A DNA stretch of 51,287 nucleotides from Defluviitaleaceae bacterium (GTDB lineage Bacteria > Bacillota > Clostridia > Lachnospirales > WQUN01), in contig WQVD01000021.1 in assembly GCA_009781755.1 (NCBI GenBank), positions 1-51,287 on the forward strand, written 5' to 3'. The notes under the pieces are model-generated. The model was not told where the DNA came from and did not search any database. It saw nothing but the letters and a program-made list of their open reading frames with translations. Numbering within the stretch: the stretch's first letter is position 1; each line of letters opens with the position of its first letter. A program made the translations under genes and the position numbers. Shown in pieces: positions 1 to 8,951 of the stretch.

Positions 1-176
1 CGCTCTATGATTTCAATTTCGTCTTTCAAACTAATGCCGTTTTTTAGAATAGCATAATTCACAGACCCATCCGTAACAATATTGCTTGAAAAAACAATAT
101 GTGATTGGGTTTCATTGCGTTTGTCAAAATACATTCCATCCTGAACGGAGAAGTGCCATTCTATAAGATTTAGCAC
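1..176 (-). CDS. Partial hypothetical protein (N-terminal 58 residues)
   Basis: An open frame runs leftward from a GTG at 174-176 and leaves the window. A GGAGG sits seven bases before the GTG, which fixes the start. The visible residues begin with MLNLIEWHF and contain an acidic end with KDEIEIIE. No domain is recognisable in this short piece and the function is unknown. The frame is open over the whole 176 bases and reads like real protein. It is transcribed away from deoD, so the 177-426 gap is a divergent promoter region. Confidence 0.6.
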   Translation of the reverse strand, partial: MLNLIEWHFSVQDGMYFDKRNETQSHIVFSSNIVTDGSVNYAILKNGISLKDEIEIIE

Positions 177-296
177 GTTTATACCTCCAAAATATAAATT
201 ATTCGCACGTACCACGGGCTTGTTACAGTACATGCCGATTTTACCACGCAATTTCAGATGGTGGCAATTTGCAACCAACTGAAATTCACCATTTCC

Positions 297-321
297 AACC
301 GGTGGCAATTTGCCACCGGTT
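297..321. repeat. 25-bp near-perfect palindrome upstream of deoD
   Basis: Two 11-base arms, AACCGGTGGCA and TGCCACCGGTT, flank a three-base centre. A related half-copy lies just upstream, where GGTGGCAATTTGCAACC at 260-276 sits inside a second inverted repeat with arms AATTTCAG (250-257) and CTGAAATT (279-286). Both lie between divergent genes and upstream of the deoD promoter. No T-run follows, so an operator is more likely than a terminator. The bound factor is unknown. Confidence 0.55.
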
Positions 322-355
322 GATTCCCCTGTGCCGACAGTGTTATGGGCATCGT

Positions 356-383
356 TTGACAACGCGCAACCAATTATTATACG
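356..383 (+). promoter_or_regulatory. Probable sigma-A promoter of deoD-metNI operon
   Basis: A perfect -35 box TTGACA at 356-361 is followed after 16 bases by TATACG at 378-383, a four-of-six match to the -10 consensus. Transcription would start near 390, about 35 bases before the deoD start. The palindrome at 297-321 lies just upstream of the -35 box. Confidence 0.5.
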
Positions 384-426
384 ATGCAATCGGAAACATA
401 TATTTGCATACGAAAGGGTGCTTTTC

Positions 427-1149
427 ATGCCAATTCCAACCCCCCACATCACCGCCAAAGCGGGCGATTATGCCAAGACCGTATTCATGCCCGGCGACCC
501 CCTGCGCGCCAAATTTATCGCAGAAAATTACCTGGACAATCCCGTCCTTGTCAACGAAGTGCGCGGTATGTTGGGTTATACCGGCACATACAAAGGCAAG
601 CCTGTATCCGTACAGGGCAGTGGCATGGGCGTGCCTTCCATCGGGATTTATTCATACGAGTTGTACAATTTCTATGGCGTAGAAAATATCATCCGCATTG
701 GCTCTGCAGGCGCCATCGGCGCGGAGTCGGGCTTGAAAATCGGCGATATCGTCATGGGCATGGGCGCGTGTACGGACACGGATTTTGCCCGCCAATACAA
801 CTTACCCGGCGATTTTTCGGCCATCGCTTCCTATGAATTGCTGCGCAAGGCACAAAAATCTGCCGACCAATGCAACATCCCCATCAAAGTAGGCAATGTC
901 CTAACGACCGATATTTTCTACGGTGACGATGCCGAAATGCTCAAAAAATGGGCAAGAATGGGCGTACTGGCCGTAGAAATGGAAGCCGCAGGCCTATACA
1001 TGAATGCCGCCCGCGCAGGCAAAAACGCCTTGTGCATGTGCACCATATCCGATGTCATTTTTACTGACCAAGCCATGCCCGCCGAAGCCCGCGAAAAATC
1101 ACTGACCGACATGATGGAATTGGCAATGACCATGCTCATTGTGGAGTAA
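427..1149 (+). CDS. deoD: Purine nucleoside phosphorylase, DeoD type
   Basis: Cytoplasmic phosphorolysis of purine (deoxy)nucleosides to free base and (deoxy)ribose-1-phosphate, for nucleoside salvage. The 240-residue product has the expected length for hexameric DeoD. Family hallmarks visible are MPGDPLRAKFIAENYL near residue 20, the phosphate-binding GSGMGVPSIGIYS near 65-77, the sugar-binding VEMEAAGLY near 180, and SDVIF near 205 with the catalytic aspartate. The ATG at 427 gives the canonical MPIPTPHI start; an AAGGG-like site lies about seven bases upstream. It is the first gene of a tight operon, with metN starting five bases after its stop. Such linkage to a MetNI-type importer is uncommon and hints at nucleoside or methylthioadenosine-related uptake, but that is inference. 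Confidence 0.95.
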   Translation: MPIPTPHITAKAGDYAKTVFMPGDPLRAKFIAENYLDNPVLVNEVRGMLGYTGTYKGKPVSVQGSGMGVPSIGIYSYELYNFYGVENIIRIGSAGAIGAESGLKIGDIVMGMGACTDTDFARQYNLPGDFSAIASYELLRKAQKSADQCNIPIKVGNVLTTDIFYGDDAEMLKKWARMGVLAVEMEAAGLYMNAARAGKNALCMCTISDVIFTDQAMPAEAREKSLTDMMELAMTMLIVE

Positions 1150-1154
1150 CCCAC

Positions 1155-2273
1155 GTGCTTGAAATTAAGAACCTAAGCAAAATATACGCAACCCCCAACG
1201 GCCCCCTGGCTGCCCTGCGCGACGTAAACGTGCAGGTTGGCAAGGGGGATATTTTCGGTTTTATTGGGTTGTCGGGCGCGGGCAAAACCTCGTTGGCGCG
1301 GTGTGTGTCTGTTTTGGAACGTGCCGACGCGGGTGCTATCTTGCTGAACGGCGTGGACTTGACCCGGCTCAAAGGCGCCAACCTGCGCCAAGCCCGCCGC
1401 AACATGGGCATGGTGTTCCAGCATTTTAATTTGTTGATGAACGCGACGATTTTCGAGAACGTAGCCTTCCCACTGCGCATAGCGGGGTGGCCGCAGAAGG
1501 AAATCACTGCCCGAGTGGAGCATCTATTAGAAGTCGTAGGCCTGACCGACAAGGTCAAAACCTACCCCGCCACGCTCTCCGGCGGGCAAAAGCAACGTAT
1601 CGGCATCGCCCGTGCCTTGGCCGCCGAGCCGCAACTTATCATCTGCGATGAAGCAACTTCTGCTCTCGACCCTGACACCACGCGCTCGATTCTAACCTTG
1701 CTCAAAAAAATCAACGCCGACACGGGTGTGACCATCATCGTCATCACGCATGAAATGGACGTAATCAAGACCCTGTGCAGCCATGTAGCGGTCATGGAGG
1801 GCGGCGAAATCATCGAGCAGGGCAAAGTCATTGACGTGTTGACCCACCCACAAACCGAAACGGCGCGCCGTTTCTTCGCCAAAGACCACAGCGAAGAAGG
1901 CTGGTTCAAAGCCGTGCAAGAAAACAAAATCGGCCATCAGGTATTTCGTGCGGTATTCATCGGCGCGGCGGCGCGGCGGTCGTTCATCCATGATGTGATA
2001 CGCAACTTTGACATTGAATTGAGCATTTTGTCGGGCAGCATCGAGTCCGTATCGGGCACGATGGTGGGCTCGCTGATCATAGAAATGACGGGCGACGACG
2101 CGGTGCTGGCAAAAGCCATGGCCTTCTTCCGCGAAAACGGCGTAGAAATCGAAGCCATCGAAGGCATGGAAACTGCCAACCCCACCGACGCTACGTATCC
2201 AACCGAATCCATCGACTCAGCCACATGCAAAGACACTGTCGGTTCTTATGAAGGAGGCGTGCCGCATGCCTAG
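1155..2273 (+). CDS. metN: MetN-like ABC transporter ATP-binding protein with NIL domain
   Basis: ATPase subunit of a methionine-type ABC importer on the inner face of the membrane. The 372-residue protein shows Walker A GLSGAGKTS near residue 38, the Q-loop in VFQHFNLL, signature LSGGQKQRIGIARAL near 141, Walker B LIICDEATSALD and the switch histidine in VITHEMD. The C-terminal part (about 265-345) fits the NIL regulatory domain found in MetN. Start is GTG 1155, with GGAG inside the end of deoD. A C-terminal tail of about 30 residues after NIL is poorly conserved in appearance. It overlaps metI by eight bases. The substrate is assigned by family only; no MetQ binding protein is encoded nearby. 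Confidence 0.9.
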   Translation: MLEIKNLSKIYATPNGPLAALRDVNVQVGKGDIFGFIGLSGAGKTSLARCVSVLERADAGAILLNGVDLTRLKGANLRQARRNMGMVFQHFNLLMNATIFENVAFPLRIAGWPQKEITARVEHLLEVVGLTDKVKTYPATLSGGQKQRIGIARALAAEPQLIICDEATSALDPDTTRSILTLLKKINADTGVTIIVITHEMDVIKTLCSHVAVMEGGEIIEQGKVIDVLTHPQTETARRFFAKDHSEEGWFKAVQENKIGHQVFRAVFIGAAARRSFIHDVIRNFDIELSILSGSIESVSGTMVGSLIIEMTGDDAVLAKAMAFFRENGVEIEAIEGMETANPTDATYPTESIDSATCKDTVGSYEGGVPHA

Positions 2274-3084
2274 CATCCAACCCTTCTCGCTCCTCTCTTC
2301 CTCCACCGACCCCGGCTTCTTCCGCTTGCTCTTCTCCGGCGAATGGGACGCGCTGGCACGTCATTTATCCGGCAACTATCTCACCACCGTGCGTGACGGC
2401 ACGGAGATATACCTCATGAACATGGAGGCATACCTAACGCACTTGACCCGCACACTGCCCCAAGCCACCATTGACACGTTGTACATGGTGGGCTTCGCGT
2501 CATTGTTTGCGGTGCTGTTTGGCATTGTGGTGGGCATGACTTTGTATGTAACGCAGCGCGGCGGCATTTATGCCTTGCCCGGTTTTAACCGGTTGTTGGG
2601 TGCGGTGATTAACATCGGGCGTAGCATCCCGTTTGTGGTGCTGATTCTCTTGCTTTTTCCGCTGTCACGTTTGATTGTGGGTACGAGTATTGGCCGCACG
2701 GCCAGCATTGTGCCGCTGACGATTGCGGCCATTCCGTTCATGTCACGCGTTATTGAGGCGGCATTGAACGAATTGGGGCGCGGCATCATTGAAGCGGCGG
2801 TAGCGGCGGGTGCTACCCCACGGCAAATCATCTGGCGTGTGGTGCTGCCGGAGTGTGCACCGGGGCTGGTTGCGGGCTTCACCTTGACGATTATTAACCT
2901 CATCACATTTTCTGCGATGGCGGGCATGATTGGCGGCGGTGGGCTGGGGCACATTGCGCATATGTACGGCGTGTCGCGTTTCCGCACGGATATCTTGGTA
3001 TACACGATTATAATTTTAGTAATATTGGTGCAGATCATACAAGCCATAGGGCAAATGATTGCGCGCAGATTGGACAAGCGATGA
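2266..3084 (+). CDS. metI: MetI-like ABC transporter permease
   Basis: Membrane channel subunit partnering MetN. The 272-residue protein has five or so hydrophobic segments from about residue 65 onward and the EAA loop (EAALNELGRGIIEAAVAAGA, then PRQIIWRVVLPE) that docks on the ATPase. I chose ATG 2266 because GAAGGAGG lies eight bases upstream; an in-frame ATG at 2248 has no such site. The N-terminal 60 residues before the first membrane segment are longer than in typical MetI (about 217 residues in E. coli). Its stop overlaps the next start as ATGA, so translation of the TPR gene is probably coupled. Confidence 0.9.
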   Translation: MPSIQPFSLLSSSTDPGFFRLLFSGEWDALARHLSGNYLTTVRDGTEIYLMNMEAYLTHLTRTLPQATIDTLYMVGFASLFAVLFGIVVGMTLYVTQRGGIYALPGFNRLLGAVINIGRSIPFVVLILLLFPLSRLIVGTSIGRTASIVPLTIAAIPFMSRVIEAALNELGRGIIEAAVAAGATPRQIIWRVVLPECAPGLVAGFTLTIINLITFSAMAGMIGGGGLGHIAHMYGVSRFRTDILVYTIIILVILVQIIQAIGQMIARRLDKR

Positions 3085-4382
3085 GCAAAATTGCGCAATT
3101 TCGCAAACGCGCAGCGGACAAATATTTCGCGCTGGAGTTGGAAGAAGCGGCACGCTACGGCGAGTCGCTGTTGCAAGAACACGCACACAACCAAACCACA
3201 CAAACCCGCGCATACGCCGATGATTTATACAACTTGGCACGCGTATATGACGAATTGGGTGACGTGGACCGCGCCATGGCGTTGTACACATCAAGCGCGC
3301 AATTATATACAGACCTCGCCGACGGCGACCCCACGGGCTACAGCCGCTGTTTAAACAATTTGGCGGCTGTGCTGTTTGAAATGGGGCAGGAAGAAAGCAG
3401 CGCACACCTATTTTGGCAATTGGCAGCGGTGCAAAAACACCACGGCAACGACACGGATGAGTCCTTTGCCGATGGCCTGTATAACTTGGCCAACGCCGCC
3501 ACCGACAAAAATTACAAGCACTTTGCGTTGCAATGGCACAACGATGCGCTCCAGTTGCGCCGCGGTTTCGGTAATGTCAACGACATCATCGACAGCCTGC
3601 ACAGCATGGCGGTTATGCACCAAGAAAACGAAGAATACGAAAAAGCCGTCTCCCTTGCGCAAACGGCCATGGAGTTAACACAGGGCGATGAATACGCCGC
3701 AGCCGTATTCTACTTGGCGCAATTGCAACATCTGTGCGGAAACAACGATGCCGCATTACGCCTATACATAGAAGCCATGGGCGAAATCCGCAAGCACGTG
3801 GGGCGTTATCACCCTGCCTATACACGCGTTGCCGCTTGCTATGCAGAATTGCTGAGCAATATAGGGCGCGTCCGCGATGCCCTGGCCATGCAAGACGAAA
3901 TTCGCACATTAATAGAAGGCACCAACGGCGGCATCTATACCGAAGAATACGCCTTCTGCCTGCGCGAAACGGGCGAGCGGCACATGGAATTGGGTGAATA
4001 CGAACAAGCGGAAGCGGTTTTTATGCGGTCATTGCGCATGGCGTGCTTCCAAAAAGCCGTTCTAACGCCCGACATTGCGCACTTGATCCAACTTTACCTG
4101 CGCATGGATGACCCAAACCGCGCGTTGGAAATGCTCGTATACGCGCTCATGCAAAATAACGAACCCGAACCGGATATGAACAAACTGCTGTCACAAATCT
4201 CTATCGCCTTCAACCACGAAACCACCCCCACGTTCGATGACCTCACCGCATCCATCAACGCGCTCAACGATCGCAAAAAAATAGCCCCCATTCTTAAAAA
4301 ATGGAGGCAGTGGGAAGCCGAATTACTTTTCTTTATTCCATCATACGTAGCGCCGCCGCCAACTGATCCGGACACGAAGTAG
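3081..4382 (+). CDS. Tetratricopeptide-repeat protein
   Basis: A 433-residue soluble protein made almost entirely of TPR-like helical pairs. Repeated patterns such as LYNLARVYDELGDVDRAMALY (near 50-70), CLNNLAAVLFEMGQEESSAHLF, and LRETGERHMELGEYEQAEAVF (near 290-310) are visible. There is no signal peptide, membrane segment or HTH. TPR proteins bind peptides or other proteins; the partner is unknown. The ATG overlaps the metI stop, so it belongs to the deoD-metNI operon. Its last 50 bases overlap the end of the convergent TSCPD gene, an unusually long tail-to-tail overlap. Confidence 0.8.
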   Translation: MSKIAQFRKRAADKYFALELEEAARYGESLLQEHAHNQTTQTRAYADDLYNLARVYDELGDVDRAMALYTSSAQLYTDLADGDPTGYSRCLNNLAAVLFEMGQEESSAHLFWQLAAVQKHHGNDTDESFADGLYNLANAATDKNYKHFALQWHNDALQLRRGFGNVNDIIDSLHSMAVMHQENEEYEKAVSLAQTAMELTQGDEYAAAVFYLAQLQHLCGNNDAALRLYIEAMGEIRKHVGRYHPAYTRVAACYAELLSNIGRVRDALAMQDEIRTLIEGTNGGIYTEEYAFCLRETGERHMELGEYEQAEAVFMRSLRMACFQKAVLTPDIAHLIQLYLRMDDPNRALEMLVYALMQNNEPEPDMNKLLSQISIAFNHETTPTFDDLTASINALNDRKKIAPILKKWRQWEAELLFFIPSYVAPPPTDPDTK

Positions 4383-4569
4383 CCTTGGGGCCGCACTTGA
4401 TGCCTGTCATCAGCGGAATAATATCCGCGGCTTTGCGCCCTTTGGCCAACTGCGCAATACCTTTCAAGTTGCCGTCGCACCCATTCGAGAACGCGATTTC
4501 CTTGATGATGCCGTCTTGTACGTCCACGGTAATCTCGCGGCAGCATACGCCTTGTGTTTTAAAAGTCAT
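4333..4569 (-). CDS. TSCPD domain protein
   Basis: A 78-residue protein with CCREITVDV near the start, the core FSNGCDGNLKGIAQLAKG, and the eponymous TSCPDQLA near residue 64. This small domain occurs alone and fused to the C-terminus of some ribonucleotide reductases, and its cysteines suggest metal or nucleotide binding; the exact role is unknown. The ATG at 4569 overlaps the DUF3006 stop (ATGA). The 3' end overlaps the end of the TPR gene on the other strand by 50 bases. Confidence 0.85.
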   Translation of the reverse strand: MTFKTQGVCCREITVDVQDGIIKEIAFSNGCDGNLKGIAQLAKGRKAADIIPLMTGIKCGPKATSCPDQLAAALRMME

Positions 4570-4799
4570 TTTCTTTCGCTCCTTTGTTTGATTTTGTCAT
4601 ACATAATTTGAATCCGCTTGGCGCGTGCGGCGGTATGTTCTGCGTCGATATGCCAGCGATTTTCTTCGTAGAATAACGTATCGCCGATTTTGGCGCCGCG
4701 CGGCAGCTCCGAACGGTGCACGTCGCGCGTGTGCATGAGGGTTTCGTCCATGCATACGGCATGGCTGCCCTCAAAGCGGTCGATGACATATTTTGTCAT
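4566..4799 (-). CDS. DUF3006 family protein
   Basis: A 77-residue protein starting MTKYVIDRFEGSHAVCMDE, the standard opening of DUF3006. These small proteins are regularly encoded next to secreted ComEC-like metallo-beta-lactamase hydrolases, as here, where both ends overlap neighbours by four bases. Its biochemical role is not known; a partner or inhibitor of the hydrolase is a guess from the linkage. Confidence 0.85.
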   Translation of the reverse strand: MTKYVIDRFEGSHAVCMDETLMHTRDVHRSELPRGAKIGDTLFYEENRWHIDAEHTAARAKRIQIMYDKIKQRSERK

Positions 4800-5746
4800 G
4801 GTAGCAGTATTATTTCCGATCCTGTGGATTTTAATATGATATCGCCGCGTTCGTCGTTGCGCAAGATGCGGACGTTGGCGGCTTCTAGCCGGGTTAGTAC
4901 GGCGGGGTGGGGGTGTCCGTGGGTGTTGCCCTCGCCCGAGGATATAACCGCGATGGAGGGCGATACCGCATCCAAAAAGGCTTGAATGGTGGACGTGTTG
5001 GAGCCGTGGTGGCTCACGTGCAGTACATCGGCACGCAGGTTGCGGCCGCTTGCCAGCATGGATTCCTCCCCGGCGCGCTCCACATCACCTGTGAACATAA
5101 ACGCCATTTCGCCGTGCTGCATGCGCAGGACAACCGATGCATTATTGAGTTGGTTGCGCGGCCAAGGAGTATCGCGCTGGACGGGCCCTAGCACGGTCAT
5201 GCGGATATCGCCCGCATTTAATGCGTCGCCGGCGGTCACGAAGCGTACATTGTGGTCGTGGTTGATAATCGCCTCCATAAACCGCTCGAAGGTGAGTGTA
5301 TCATTGGTGGCGTCGGGCATGATGACCGTGCCCACTTCCATTTGGTTCAACACATGGATGAGGCCGCCGATGTGGTCGGCGTGCGGGTGTGTAGCCACGA
5401 CATAATCCAACCGCGTGACCCCCGCATTGCGCAGATAATTAACCACCTGCGTGCCATAACGCGGCTCGCCGCCGTCAATTAACACGGCATGGTTGGGGGA
5501 TTGCACGAGCGTAGCGTGCCCCTGCCCAACATCAATAAAATGAACAAGTACCTCGCCGGAAACGGGCTGCACCGCTTCATCCCCGCCGAATAAATCCCCA
5601 GCAAAAGTATATAGCAGCGCGAACGCCGCCAAAAATAACAATACTAAGAAAAATGTACGGAAAGCCGAGCGGTTATTGCGCCGTCGGGTGCGGCGGCGGC
5701 GCGGGGCTGTCGAGCGCGCCGGGGGGCGTCTGCGGGGTGTGGGCAT
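4796..5746 (-). CDS. Membrane-anchored ComEC/Rec2-like metallo-beta-lactamase-fold hydrolase
   Basis: The 316-residue product has an arginine-rich N-terminus, one membrane segment (about 30-50) and then a metallo-beta-lactamase domain like the C-terminal domain of ComEC. The zinc site is visible as THPHADHIGG near residue 119, then FTGDV and the HHGS motif in VSHHGSNTS. The competence domain of ComEC that forms the channel is absent. It would act outside the membrane, probably as a nuclease or phosphodiesterase, though no substrate can be inferred. A GAGGTG lies about seven bases before the ATG. It leads a three-gene cluster with DUF3006 and TSCPD. Confidence 0.85.
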   Translation of the reverse strand: MPTPRRRPPARSTAPRRRRTRRRNNRSAFRTFFLVLLFLAAFALLYTFAGDLFGGDEAVQPVSGEVLVHFIDVGQGHATLVQSPNHAVLIDGGEPRYGTQVVNYLRNAGVTRLDYVVATHPHADHIGGLIHVLNQMEVGTVIMPDATNDTLTFERFMEAIINHDHNVRFVTAGDALNAGDIRMTVLGPVQRDTPWPRNQLNNASVVLRMQHGEMAFMFTGDVERAGEESMLASGRNLRADVLHVSHHGSNTSTIQAFLDAVSPSIAVISSGEGNTHGHPHPAVLTRLEAANVRILRNDERGDIILKSTGSEIILLP

Positions 5747-5799
5747 AATATTTTCACCTCAAGTATTCTTTCTTAAATTATAGTATTTGGGAGGTTCGA

Positions 5800-6858
5800 A
5801 TGCAATCTGTTCCACTTATGATCATCACCGCACGTGCAGAAAGTGCGCAATACGCAATCGCCGAGTTGCAAAAATACGACGCGGCCATCCGCCCCGTGCG
5901 TGAGTTGGCGCCGGGCGTGCGGCTCATGACGCTGCCGGGGGGGTGGGGGCAATTCGCAGCGGATGCGCCGCCTTTAATTTTTGTGCGTCATGTATTCCCT
6001 GTGGTGATCGCGACAATATTGGCGGGCGAAGCGGATGATTGCGCCGCGCTATTAACCCATGAAATTATAGCGGTTGCGCCACCGGCACCCGCCGATGGGG
6101 TGCATTCTTTTTCTGTGCAAACGCGCGGCAGTTGGCCCAATGCGCAATATGCCGTTATGGATAAACTCGTTGCGTCCATTGAAGCAGCCATGACCGCGCG
6201 TGGTTTTGTAAAAAACGTCAAACATCCCGATAAGGTCATAAGTTTATTCGCCCACAAGAACGAAGCCGGGGAGGGCGTCTTGTACGCGGGGGTATCGGCT
6301 GCGGGGGATAACCGTTCGCGCTGGAATGGCGGCGCGGCACATTATGCCAACGAGGGGGTGCTTTCGCGTGCTGCGCACAAATTGACTGAAGCGTTGGAAG
6401 TGTTTGGGCTAACCGCAAGCGGCCGGGCACTGGACTTGGGCGCCGCACCCGGCGGCTGGACAAACGTTTTGTTGGACGCAGGTGCGCACGTGACCGCCGT
6501 AGACCCCGGCGCGTTGGACGCGCGGCTTGCAAAACATCCGCAATTGCACTATGTATGTGCCACGGCACAACGTTTCTTTGCCGAAGCCGCCAAAATAAAA
6601 AACGCCAACGCGCCATTTTTTAATTTCATCGTCAACGACATGAAAATGGAGATGTACGAATCTGCCCGCATCATGTGCGATGCGGCTTTTTTATTGGCAC
6701 CCGGCGGCCATGCCGTCATGACCTTCAAGCTCAAAACCGGTCAAGGCCCCGCCAAAATTAAAAAAGCTTTGGACATCTTGGCGCAAAAATACCGCGTGGC
6801 AGGCGTGCAGCAATTATTCCACAACCGCGATGAAGTAACCGTGTGGCTAACGCGCTAG
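5800..6858 (+). CDS. RlmM-like 2'-O-ribose methyltransferase (FtsJ/RrmJ fold)
   Basis: The 352-residue protein has an N-terminal half resembling the THUMP-like region of RlmM and a C-terminal Rossmann methyltransferase domain. SAM motif I is [11 protein letters not shown] near residue 206. The K-D-K-E catalytic pattern fits: D in IVNDMKME, K in MTFKLK, and E in NRDEVTVWL. RlmM methylates C2498 of 23S rRNA in E. coli; Firmicutes proteins of this type are usually annotated only as rRNA methyltransferases, so the exact site is not certain. GGGAGG lies seven bases before the ATG. The gene is divergent from the ComEC-like gene. Confidence 0.8.
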   Translation: MQSVPLMIITARAESAQYAIAELQKYDAAIRPVRELAPGVRLMTLPGGWGQFAADAPPLIFVRHVFPVVIATILAGEADDCAALLTHEIIAVAPPAPADGVHSFSVQTRGSWPNAQYAVMDKLVASIEAAMTARGFVKNVKHPDKVISLFAHKNEAGEGVLYAGVSAAGDNRSRWNGGAAHYANEGVLSRAAHKLTEALEVFGLTASGRALDLGAAPGGWTNVLLDAGAHVTAVDPGALDARLAKHPQLHYVCATAQRFFAEAAKIKNANAPFFNFIVNDMKMEMYESARIMCDAAFLLAPGGHAVMTFKLKTGQGPAKIKKALDILAQKYRVAGVQQLFHNRDEVTVWLTR

Positions 6859-6870
6859 CCTGTATTCGGT

Positions 6871-6876
6871 TATAAT
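6871..6876 (+). promoter_or_regulatory. -10 box upstream of fhs
   Basis: A perfect TATAAT lies 31 bases before the fhs start, in the short gap after the RlmM-like gene. I see no good -35 box at the expected distance. The gene may therefore have a weak own promoter in addition to read-through. Confidence 0.35.
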
Positions 6877-6907
6877 GACAAAAATTTCAAATCAAAGGAT
6901 GAATCCC

Positions 6908-8587
6908 ATGCGTACAGACATTGATATTGCCCAATCCACCCCGATGCAGCCTATCGGCGACATCGCCGCCAAATTGAACATACCTGAAGAAATTGTATCC
7001 CCCTACGGCCGATACAAGGCCAAAATTAACCATCGTTATACCGGTACGTTGGGCAAAACCGACGGGCGCGTTATCCTCGTGACAGCCATCAGCCCCACCC
7101 CCGCCGGCGAAGGCAAAACCACCACCACTGTAGGTTTGGGTGATGCGCTAGCCAAACTGGGCAAGAACACAATGATATGCCTGCGCGAGCCTTCGCTGGG
7201 CCCCGTGTTCGGCGTCAAAGGCGGTGCGGCGGGCGGCGGATACGCGCAAATCGTACCCATGGAGGACATTAACCTGCACTTCACCGGCGATTTGCACGCC
7301 ATCACTACGGCCAACAACCTGCTGGCTGCGCTGGTGGACAATCATATTCAACAAGGCAACGCACTCAACATTGATCCCCGCCAAGTCACATGGCGGCGTG
7401 CGATGGACATGAATGACCGCCAACTCCGCAATATACTGGGCGGTTTGGGTGGCAAAACCAACGGCACCCCCCGCGAGGACGGCTTTGACATCACCGCCGC
7501 GTCGGAGGTTATGGCCGTTTTTTGCTTGTCCGAAACGTTGGAGGCCTTGAAGGCCAACCTTGCGCGTATTGTCATCGGCTACACCTACGACGGCCAACCC
7601 GTGACCGCGGGCGACTTACAAGCGCAGGGTGCGATGGCGGCGTTGCTCAAGGAAGCCTTTGACCCCAACTTGGTGCAAACGCTGGAAGGCACACCCGCGC
7701 TGGTACACGGCGGCCCCTTTGCCAACATCGCCCACGGTTGCAACACTGTAGTGGCCACCACACTCGCAATCAAATTGGGCGATTACGTTGTAACCGAGGC
7801 GGGTTTCGGCGCGGACTTGGGCGCAGAAAAATTCCTGAACATCAAGTGCCGCCGCATGGGATTGACCCCGTCTGCCGTGGTGCTCGTGGCCACCATCCGC
7901 GCGCTCAAACACCACGGCGGCGCAGAAAAATCCGCTCTGAGCCAAGAAAACTTACCTGCGCTGGAAGCAGGTCTGTCCAACTTACGCCGCCACATCGCTA
8001 ATATCACCACCGTCTACGGCCTGCCCTGCGTGGTGGCGGTCAACAAATTCCCCACCGATACACCAGCGGAAATTAACCTAATCAAAAAAGCCGCCGCCCA
8101 AGCGGGCGTGGCTTGCGAACTCTCCGAAGTCCACGCCAAAGGCGGCGAAGGCGGCACCGACCTGGCCAAAGCCGTCTTATCCGCCATAGAATCATCGGAG
8201 CAAACCCCGTCCGCCTTCCAATTTACCTACGACACTTCAACCAAGCTCAAAGCCAAAATCGAAGCCGTAGCCAAAAAAGTCTACCGCGCCGATGCCGCTA
8301 CCTTCACCCCCGAAGCCCTGCGCACCCTGCGCAACCTAGAAAAATTCGGCTACGGCCACCTGCCCGTATGCATGGCCAAGACGCAATACTCCTTCAGCGA
8401 CGACGCCAAAAAATTGGGCGCACCCGACCACTTTACCCTAACTGTGCGGCAAGTGCGCCTATCCGCCGGGGCGGGTTTCGTCGTGGCCATCACCGGCGAC
8501 ATCATGACCATGCCCGGCCTACCCAAAACCCCCGCCGCACAGGCCATTGACCTAAACGATGGGGGCGTAATCAGCGGGTTATTTTAA
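6908..8587 (+). CDS. fhs: Formate-tetrahydrofolate ligase
   Basis: ATP-dependent formation of 10-formyltetrahydrofolate from formate and tetrahydrofolate, a cytoplasmic one-carbon step used in acetogenic and purine metabolism and common in Clostridia. The 559-residue length is normal. The nucleotide-binding loop [18 protein letters not shown] is at about residues 64-81; [21 protein letters not shown] and [14 protein letters not shown] follow as in the family. I place the start at ATG 6908 since AAAGGA ends eight bases before it; ATGs at 6875 and 6899 are in frame but badly spaced. A strong terminator follows. Confidence 0.96.
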   Translation: MRTDIDIAQSTPMQPIGDIAAKLNIPEEIVSPYGRYKAKINHRYTGTLGKTDGRVILVTAISPTPAGEGKTTTTVGLGDALAKLGKNTMICLREPSLGPVFGVKGGAAGGGYAQIVPMEDINLHFTGDLHAITTANNLLAALVDNHIQQGNALNIDPRQVTWRRAMDMNDRQLRNILGGLGGKTNGTPREDGFDITAASEVMAVFCLSETLEALKANLARIVIGYTYDGQPVTAGDLQAQGAMAALLKEAFDPNLVQTLEGTPALVHGGPFANIAHGCNTVVATTLAIKLGDYVVTEAGFGADLGAEKFLNIKCRRMGLTPSAVVLVATIRALKHHGGAEKSALSQENLPALEAGLSNLRRHIANITTVYGLPCVVAVNKFPTDTPAEINLIKKAAAQAGVACELSEVHAKGGEGGTDLAKAVLSAIESSEQTPSAFQFTYDTSTKLKAKIEAVAKKVYRADAATFTPEALRTLRNLEKFGYGHLPVCMAKTQYSFSDDAKKLGAPDHFTLTVRQVRLSAGAGFVVAITGDIMTMPGLPKTPAAQAIDLNDGGVISGLF

Positions 8588-8604
8588 ATTATATTCAAGC
8601 TTGA

Positions 8605-8626
8605 GCCGCTATCCAGCGGCTTTTTT
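8605..8626 (+). terminator. Intrinsic terminator of fhs
   Basis: Six-base arms GCCGCT and AGCGGC with a four-base loop are followed directly by six T residues, 18 bases after the fhs stop. Confidence 0.9.
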
Positions 8627-8951
8627 ATTGCCGTGGCAAAAACCTTAGCCTTTTTCTTAGAACTTGGCAGGCACCCCGCGTTATACTCCCCCCAAGTCAT
8701 CGGCGTATCCTAGACATCCATACATGTAACACGGCTCTCATGCCAAACGTATGCAAACGTCCCTGCGTGCATCCCGTTCAACACATGCTTAAGGATCGAA
8801 TCGTTACCACCGGACTTACGACTCAACAAAAAGACTGGCCAGTCCTAGCAAATCCTTTGGATTTGCGATGAGTCACCACTAGGTTTATATAGTAATGGGG
8901 CCCCCCCACCGCAACGCCACAGATACAATTGAATAGAAAGGAGGTGAATAA
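8627..8951 (+). other. Long non-coding leader before the DUF1659-like/DUF2922 pair
   Basis: No gene is visible in these 325 bases. The segment contains the repeated element described separately (8763-8905), a hairpin GCAAATCC/GGATTTGC at about 8848-8866 and a G4C7 run near 8897. A weak promoter could be TTTGCG near 8863 with TTATAT near 8886. The length and the repeat suggest a structured 5' region rather than spacer. Confidence 0.4.
8763..8905 (+). repeat. Dispersed non-coding repeat, copy 1
   Basis: The first 54 bases (8763-8816) match the reverse strand at 51287-51234 at about 49 positions, including the identical block GGATCGAATCGTTACCACCG. Next comes a palindrome GACTGGCCAGTC here against CTCTGGCCAGAG in the other copy. 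The tail (GAGTCACCACTAGG, then TAATGGGG) also aligns with the other copy (GAGTCAACCACAGG, then TAATGGGC). Copy 1 has an extra hairpin of about 25 bases not present in copy 2. Confidence 0.75.

Noticed and set aside
8770..8830. tRNA-like T-arm (GATCGAATC) in the repeat
   Set aside because: No acceptor, D-arm or anticodon stem can be folded around it, and the sequence departs from the GTTCRANTC consensus.
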